A stretch of DNA of 61,225 nt from an uncultured Lachnospiraceae bacterium. GTDB lineage: Bacteria; Bacillota; Clostridia; Lachnospirales; Lachnospiraceae. Numbering within the stretch: position 1 is the first letter of the stretch; each line of letters opens with the position of its first letter. The notes under the pieces are model-generated. The model ran no database searches. It was given only the letters and a program-made list of their open reading frames with translations, and had not been told where the DNA came from. Positions 56,940 through 61,225 of the stretch are shown in pieces. The position numbers and the translations under genes are program-made. The DNA lies in the NCBI GenBank assembly GCA_944384025.1, contig CALWRS010000012.1, positions 1-61,225 of the forward strand, written 5' to 3'.

Positions 56940-57764
56940 ATGAGTGAAGAAGAAAAAGAAAACCTTCGTCTGTTTTTAAAAACGGGGCTCGCCATTTTGA
57001 CTTGCATCCTTTTGTTAATTTCCGCAATTGTCTACCTGCCCAAAGTTATGCCAACCGGAGCTGGAAGCGCGGCTGTTTGGGCGAAGAAACTCCCGATTTA
57101 TTGCGTGGATACGCAGGAAAAGAAAATTGCCATCAGCTTTGACGCCGCGTGGGGAAATGAGGACACGGCACAGATTCTTGAAATTTTAAAGCAAAACGAC
57201 GTGCGCGCCACCTTTTTTATGACGGGCGGCTGGATGGAAAAGTATCCCGAGGACGTAAAGGCTATTTACGAGGCGGGGCACGATTTGGGCAACCACAGCG
57301 AAAACCACAAGCAAATGTCGAAGCTTTCCGCCGCGCAGTGCAAAGAGGAACTGCAAAAGGCGCACGAGAAAATAAGGGCGCTGCTTGGCGTTGAGATGAC
57401 GCTTTTTCGCCCGCCTTACGGCGATTATAACGATACGGTAATCACGGCGGCAAACGAGCTTGGGTATCACGTCATCCAGTGGGACGTAGACAGCCTTGAC
57501 TGGAAAGATTACGGCGCAGAGTCGATTATTCGAACCGTGTGCGGGCACAAGCATTTGGGGAACGGCTCCATTATTCTTATGCACAACGGCGCGAAATACA
57601 CAGCACAGGCGCTCGATACCCTTATTAAAAACCTGAAGGAGCAAGGGTATGTATTTGTACCGATTTCTGAGCTGATTTATACGGAGGATTACGAAATGGA
57701 TCACGAAGGACGCCAGCACAAAAAAACGCAAGATTTACAATCTGGGGAATCCGTGCTAAGATAG
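56940..57764 (+). CDS. Polysaccharide deacetylase (PdaB-like CE4)
   Basis: This 274-residue protein has an N-terminal membrane anchor (about residues 15-35) and a CE4 domain. The first motif is ISFDAAWGNEDT, as in sporulation PdaB-type enzymes, rather than TFDDGP. HDLGNHSENHK provides the metal histidines, and RPPYGDYN and ILMHNG are also present. It probably deacetylates or modifies cell-wall glycans outside the membrane. GGGA precedes ATG 56940 by six bases. The family link to sporulation is from general knowledge. Confidence 0.88.
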   Translation: MSEEEKENLRLFLKTGLAILTCILLLISAIVYLPKVMPTGAGSAAVWAKKLPIYCVDTQEKKIAISFDAAWGNEDTAQILEILKQNDVRATFFMTGGWMEKYPEDVKAIYEAGHDLGNHSENHKQMSKLSAAQCKEELQKAHEKIRALLGVEMTLFRPPYGDYNDTVITAANELGYHVIQWDVDSLDWKDYGAESIIRTVCGHKHLGNGSIILMHNGAKYTAQALDTLIKNLKEQGYVFVPISELIYTEDYEMDHEGRQHKKTQDLQSGESVLR

Positions 57765-57794
57765 ACATGGTTTTTCTAGGGAGGGGATCTATTT

Positions 57795-58298
57795 ATGCAC
57801 GACAGATTAACAAAAAGCGACATCGAGAAAATGCAAAAGGAAATTGAGCACCGAAAACTCGTCGTTCGAAAAGAGTCCATTGAAGCCGTAAAGGAAGCGC
57901 GGGCGCAGGGAGATTTGAGCGAGAACTTCGAGTATTACGCGGCGAAGCGCGACAAAAACAAAAACGAGAGCCGGATTCGCTATTTGGAAAATATGATCAA
58001 AACGGCGCACGTTATCGACGACGACTCCCGACCGGATCAGGTAGGGATGAACAACACCGTCGTTGTGTTTTCGGAGCGGACGCAAAAGGAAATGACGTAC
58101 CGTATCGTTACTACGGTGCGTGCAAAGCCGCTAAAGGGCTTAATCAGCATTGAGTCGCCGATTGGAAAGGCGATTTACATGCGCCGCGTGGGCGAGCGCG
58201 TTTTTGTGGATACCGGAAACGGAGACGGGTACAACGTTGTAATCCGCTCCATCGAAAAAACGGAGGATGATTCTGCCGACACAATCAGCAGCTACTAA
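57795..58298 (+). CDS. greA: GreA/GreB-type transcription elongation factor
   Basis: This 167-residue protein has the coiled-coil N-terminal domain with the acidic tip in ARAQGDLSENFEYYAAKRDK, followed by the C-terminal FKBP-like domain with ISIESPIGKAIYMRRVGERV. It rescues backtracked RNA polymerase by stimulating transcript cleavage. The C-terminal domain differs from typical GreA, and another GreA may exist elsewhere. GGAGGGGATC precedes the ATG. Confidence 0.85.
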   Translation: MHDRLTKSDIEKMQKEIEHRKLVVRKESIEAVKEARAQGDLSENFEYYAAKRDKNKNESRIRYLENMIKTAHVIDDDSRPDQVGMNNTVVVFSERTQKEMTYRIVTTVRAKPLKGLISIESPIGKAIYMRRVGERVFVDTGNGDGYNVVIRSIEKTEDDSADTISSY

Positions 58299-58302
58299 AG
58301 CT

Positions 58303-59244
58303 ATGAGTGATTTGATTTTCAGCCTGCAAGTAACGATTCCGATTTTCCTTGTGATTCTTCTTGGAAGTTTTCTCCGGAAAATCGGTTTCTTCACGGAGGA
58401 GTTTATTGCGGTGGCGGACCGGTTTAACTTTCGCGTTCCGCTGCCGGTTCTTTTGTTTACTGACATTGCCACAGCGGATATTGCCAGCAGCTTTAACGGC
58501 AAGTTCGTCGTTTTTTGCATGGGGACGACGACGCTTTCTTTTTTTCTGATTTGGGCGGCGGCAGGAGCGTTTCTTCGGAAAAAGGAAATGGTTGGCGCGT
58601 TTACGATGTGCTCTTTTCGCGGAAGCGCGGCGGTGCTTGGAATCGCTTTTGTCACGAACTTATACGGGCGGGCGGGGCTGGCCCCGCTTATGATTGTTTC
58701 GGTCGTGCCGCTTTATAATATCTTTTCCGTTATTGTACTGTCTTTTGGCGCAAGAGACGGCGCTGCAAAAGTTTCCGCTATCGGAGTTCTCAAAGGCATT
58801 TTAACGAATCCGCTTATTTTGGCGATTTTCTTAGCGTTTCCGTTTGCGGCGTTTTCCATCTCTCTTCCGCCGCTTGTAAAAGAGTCGCTGCAAAGCCTTG
58901 GGAGCATTGCGACGCCTTTAGCGCTTCTTTTGCTTGGCGCGAGCTTTCGCTTTGCGCAGGTGACGCAGAAGCTGCTGCCTGCGCTTTTTGCAACTGTAAT
59001 TAAGCTGGTGCTTCTTCCAGGAGCGGTCGTACTGGCAGCGGTGCTTGCCGGATTTCGCGGCGAAGCGTTAGTGGCGATTGCGGTTATGATGGCCTCTCCG
59101 ACGACGGTTGCTTGCTATACGATGGCGCGCAACATGAAAAACGACGCGACGCTTACGTCGGAAATTGTTATGCTTACAACGCTTTTTTCCGCAGTGACGC
59201 TTACGCTTCTTATATTTGTCTTAAAATCGAACAGCTTCATATAA
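58303..59244 (+). CDS. AEC (auxin efflux carrier) family transporter
   Basis: This 313-residue membrane protein has about ten segments and the AEC features: an early IPIFLVILLGSFLRKIGFF, PLPVLLFTDI and the late MMASPTTVACYTMARNMKND. Such carriers move organic acids or related anions; the substrate cannot be told. ATG 58303 lies four bases after the GreA-like stop and has no strong ribosome-binding site, so translation may depend on coupling. Confidence 0.87.
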   Translation: MSDLIFSLQVTIPIFLVILLGSFLRKIGFFTEEFIAVADRFNFRVPLPVLLFTDIATADIASSFNGKFVVFCMGTTTLSFFLIWAAAGAFLRKKEMVGAFTMCSFRGSAAVLGIAFVTNLYGRAGLAPLMIVSVVPLYNIFSVIVLSFGARDGAAKVSAIGVLKGILTNPLILAIFLAFPFAAFSISLPPLVKESLQSLGSIATPLALLLLGASFRFAQVTQKLLPALFATVIKLVLLPGAVVLAAVLAGFRGEALVAIAVMMASPTTVACYTMARNMKNDATLTSEIVMLTTLFSAVTLTLLIFVLKSNSFI

Positions 59245-59280
59245 AAAGAGAAAAAAGCGGAAGTTTCCGCCTGTTGGCAC

Positions 59281-59309
59281 TTGCATTCCCTCTGAGAACA
59301 TACTATACT
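59281..59309 (+). promoter_or_regulatory. Sigma-A promoter for the PH-domain protein
   Basis: TTGCAT (59281-59286) is followed after 17 bases by TATACT (59304-59309). Confidence 0.75.
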
Positions 59310-59339
59310 CATAAAAACGAAAGAAATAAGGAGGCTGCT

Positions 59340-59768
59340 ATGACTTTACCGGAAGAAGACGTTCTGTGGAAAGACAGAAAACATTGGTTATGGTTCCCGT
59401 TTTCCTTTACGAAATATCAGATCACGAAAGACAGACTCTACATTCAAAAGGGGCTGTTTCGAACCGTGTACGACGAGACGCTTTTGTACCGCATTGTGGA
59501 CACGCGGCTGATTCGCTCCTTGGGACAAAAAATCTGCGGAACGGGGACGGTGGAAGTGTTCTCGCGCGTAGATACGCAAAAGAAGATTGAACTGAAAAAC
59601 ATCCGCCATTGTCAGGAGGTAAAACGGCTGATTTCCGATTTGGTGGAGCAGGTGCGCGACAACAAAAAAGTGATTGGCAAGGAGTTCTACGGAATTATGG
59701 GACATCCGCATCACGACGCGGACGAAATGGACGAATTTGTCGATTTTCACGAGGATGCAGACGAATGA
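59340..59768 (+). CDS. Bacterial PH domain protein (YdbT-like)
   Basis: This 142-residue soluble protein has WKDRKHWLWFPFSFTKYQIT and DETLLYRIVDTRLIRSLGQK, which follow the bPH2/DUF304 pattern of a small beta barrel. The C-terminal helix is rich in Glu and Lys, and the end is acidic with His/Asp clusters (GHPHHDADEMDEF). AAGGAGG lies five bases before the ATG. It has its own promoter. No membrane segment is present, unlike many relatives. Confidence 0.8.
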   Translation: MTLPEEDVLWKDRKHWLWFPFSFTKYQITKDRLYIQKGLFRTVYDETLLYRIVDTRLIRSLGQKICGTGTVEVFSRVDTQKKIELKNIRHCQEVKRLISDLVEQVRDNKKVIGKEFYGIMGHPHHDADEMDEFVDFHEDADE

Positions 59769-59802
59769 TTTTGCGATCTTGCGGGGAATTGCAGAAAGCA
59801 TC

Positions 59803-59831
59803 TTGACAAACACAGAAGTATAGCATAAGAT
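59803..59831 (+). promoter_or_regulatory. Promoter for acpP
   Basis: TTGACA (59803-59808) is followed after 17 bases by TAAGAT (59826-59831). No FapR-type operator was recognised. Confidence 0.6.
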
Positions 59832-59900
59832 GCATTCGGATCATAACAGTAACCGGGGAACCGGAAACCGAAGGAATAGGAAATAGAAGGAGAATTTCGA

Positions 59901-60131
59901 ATGTTTGAGAAGATCTTGGAAATCATGCAGGAACAGCTGGGCGTAGACGTAACCGGCGTAACCGAAGAAACCACATTTAAGGAAGATCTGCGGATTGACT
60001 CGCTGGATCTGTACGAGCTTGTAACCGCTTTGGAAGACGAGTACAGCATTGAAATCCAGCCGGAGGATTTGGACGGATTAAAGAGCATTGGAGACGTTGT
60101 AAACTACTTGGCAGATAAAGGAATCGAGTAG
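59901..60131 (+). CDS. acpP: Acyl carrier protein
   Basis: This 76-residue acidic protein carries fatty-acid intermediates on a phosphopantetheine arm attached to the Ser in the DSLDLYELV motif (near residue 36). The overall helical pattern is typical. GGAGAATTTCGA precedes the ATG. It is monocistronic, between its own promoter and terminator. No other fatty-acid synthesis gene is nearby. Confidence 0.96.
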   Translation: MFEKILEIMQEQLGVDVTGVTEETTFKEDLRIDSLDLYELVTALEDEYSIEIQPEDLDGLKSIGDVVNYLADKGIE

Positions 60132-60153
60132 GAAGTGCAAAACCGAATAGGAT

Positions 60154-60193
60154 AAAAAAGGCAGTATGGGCAAGAGTCTGTACTGTCTTTTGT
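60154..60193 (+). terminator. Terminator after acpP
   Basis: AAAAGGCAGTA pairs with TACTGTCTTTT (one G-T wobble) around a 14-base loop and ends in a T-rich stretch. Confidence 0.8.
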
Positions 60194-60331
60194 TTATCCG
60201 ATGTGGGAAGACTCCCGCCTGATAAACGCTCCGCGGGGATGGTGCGGCTAGACCATCTTAGTTTGCAATTTTTTTCATATTTCCCTTGTTAAGCGGTCAC
60301 GAAAATCGTAAAATAGAGGCATCAAAAATAA
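60194..60331. other. Non-coding junction before the truncated relaxase
   Basis: Two small hairpins (GGGA/TCCC near 60206-60217 and GATGGT/ACCATC at 60238-60257) are followed by a T-rich stretch (60268-60276). No gene is supported. The joint between host sequence and the mobile element remnant probably lies at about 60280-60350. Confidence 0.45.
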
Positions 60332-61084
60332 TACAACTATTCCAAATCAGAGCAGAGAAAACTCCGTGAGGTATCCGACCGGATCTGCCGGGAACACGGC
60401 TTATCGGTTATTGAAAATCCCCATAGAGCGCCGTCAAGACAGGTGTGGCTGGACGAGAAAAGCGGCAAACCGACAAGATACAATGTCTACCGGGAAGATG
60501 TAAAAGAAGCCATCAATTTCAGCCGCCGTCCCTATTATATGGAGGAATACCTGCGGCGGAAAGGATATATTACCGACTTTACCGGCAGGCATTGGAAGAT
60601 ACGATTGCCGCAGTATGAGCATTTCACAAGGCTGGATACCCTTGACGAAAGATGGACGCCTGAACATATCCAAAGGACAATGGGCGCTTACGCTTCCTTC
60701 GGAAACCGAAGGGCGTTGGTCACCTATCCGCCCCAAATGCCGCAGAGCCTGCGGGACTGGTTCAAGCCGTTTCAAAAGACGAGCCATATCTATCGGTTGT
60801 ATCTGCACTACTGCTATCTGTTAGGCGTCCTGCCGAAGAAAACCACTTATCGCCCCACAAGCCCCTATCTCAAGGAAGATTTGAAAAAGCTGGAGAAACT
60901 GTCCGAACAGGTGCGGTATATGAGCAAATACGGCATAGAGACTTTTGACGACCTGTATGCGGACAGGGAGAGATTGCAGGGCAAAATGGATAAGCTGATC
61001 GCTTACCGCACCAAGCTGCAAAACAAAATCCGCCGAGCCTCACCAGCCGAAAAAGAAACCTTACGGGAAGAAGAGTCCGTATAA
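60332..61084 (+). pseudogene. 5'-truncated relaxase/mobilization protein
   Basis: The open frame runs from 60332 (a stop precedes it at 60329-60331) to the TAA at 61084. It encodes KLREVSDRICREHGLSVIEN, VYREDVKEAINF and HWKIRLPQYEHFTRLDTLDE, typical of the C-terminal half of MobA/VirD2-type relaxases on Clostridial conjugative elements. The catalytic N-terminal Tyr/His region is missing, so it cannot nick DNA. A GTG at 60443 is the first possible start inside it. Codon use and content suggest transferred DNA. Confidence 0.85.
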
Positions 61085-61119
61085 CCACTGGAAATCAACA
61101 CAAAAAGGAGCTGATTTAT

Positions 61120-61225
61120 ATGAAATCAATATTTGAGCAGATGGGTGACACTTACCGTCAGGAGGGCGATTATCTCATTCCAAACCTCTCCCTGCCAGAT
61201 GAATCAGAATATCAGATTGGCAAAT
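61120..61225 (+). CDS. tnpV: TnpV family transposon-encoded protein (partial)
   Basis: The frame starts at ATG 61120 after AAAGGAG and runs off the window end. It encodes MKSIFEQMGDTYRQEGDYLI and PNLSLPDESEYQIGK, the characteristic N-terminus of TnpV proteins carried by Tn4451-like and other Clostridial mobile elements. The function of TnpV is not well established. It confirms that the window ends in mobile DNA. Confidence 0.85.
   Translation, partial: MKSIFEQMGDTYRQEGDYLIPNLSLPDESEYQIGK

Overview
This window spans the chromosomal replication origin of a low-to-moderate GC, Gram-positive anaerobe of the Clostridia, most likely a Lachnospiraceae-type gut bacterium. The gene order around the origin (gyrA-gyrB-recF-rlbA-dnaN-dnaA facing left; rpmH-rnpA-yidD-yidC-jag-mnmE-mnmG-rsmG-parA-parB facing right), the TTATCCACA DnaA boxes, the consensus parS sites and the DUF4446/DUF3881 genes all support this. 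A PdaB-type polysaccharide deacetylase hints at a spore former.

Layout. 1-370: tRNA-Ser(GCU) on the minus strand with its own promoter, which lies inside a long inverted repeat. 371-8898: leftward replication genes. 8899-9127: oriC. 9128-18293: rightward RNA processing, membrane insertion, tRNA modification and segregation genes, with two perfect parS sites. 18326-20029: DUF4446, DUF3881 and tRNA-Arg(CCU). 20056-23926: a MATE exporter, an intact two-component pair and a stand-alone receiver preceded by a terminator-like hairpin. 24002-28356: an envelope cluster (lipoprotein, DUF3137-like, lipoprotein, LemA, DUF2207). 28427-30541: Y-family polymerase and a YolD-like partner. 30538-34128: a metal-resistance locus with divergent arsR-araC and HMA/P1B-ATPase operons that share one promoter-operator. 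34265-38995: a uracil permease, pyruvate kinase, and a KdpD/KdpE-like pair in which both proteins have lost phosphotransfer residues. 38992-41963: leftward genes for a metal-type ABC ATPase, L-ribulose-5-phosphate 4-epimerase and a D,D-carboxypeptidase. 42073-47689: a zinc-ribbon membrane protein, an LTA-synthase-like operon and small membrane proteins. 47716-52287: a cytidylate-kinase-like protein, two glycosidases for plant galactosides and xylosides, and a GNAT enzyme. 52364-55756: upp, a Ca2+-type P-ATPase and a candidate small RNA. 56008-60193: small membrane proteins, polysaccharide deacetylase, GreA-like factor, AEC transporter, PH-domain protein and acyl carrier protein. 60332-61225: a 5'-truncated relaxase and the start of tnpV, the edge of a degraded mobile element.

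The most unusual items are the phosphotransfer-dead KdpD/KdpE-like pair (37316-38995), the fully overlapping divergent promoter-operator of the metal locus (31840-31902), the envelope cluster at 24002-28356, and the candidate small RNA with C-rich unpaired segments upstream of upp. No CRISPR array, rRNA or complete prophage was seen. All functional calls come from reading motifs and context; no database search was run.
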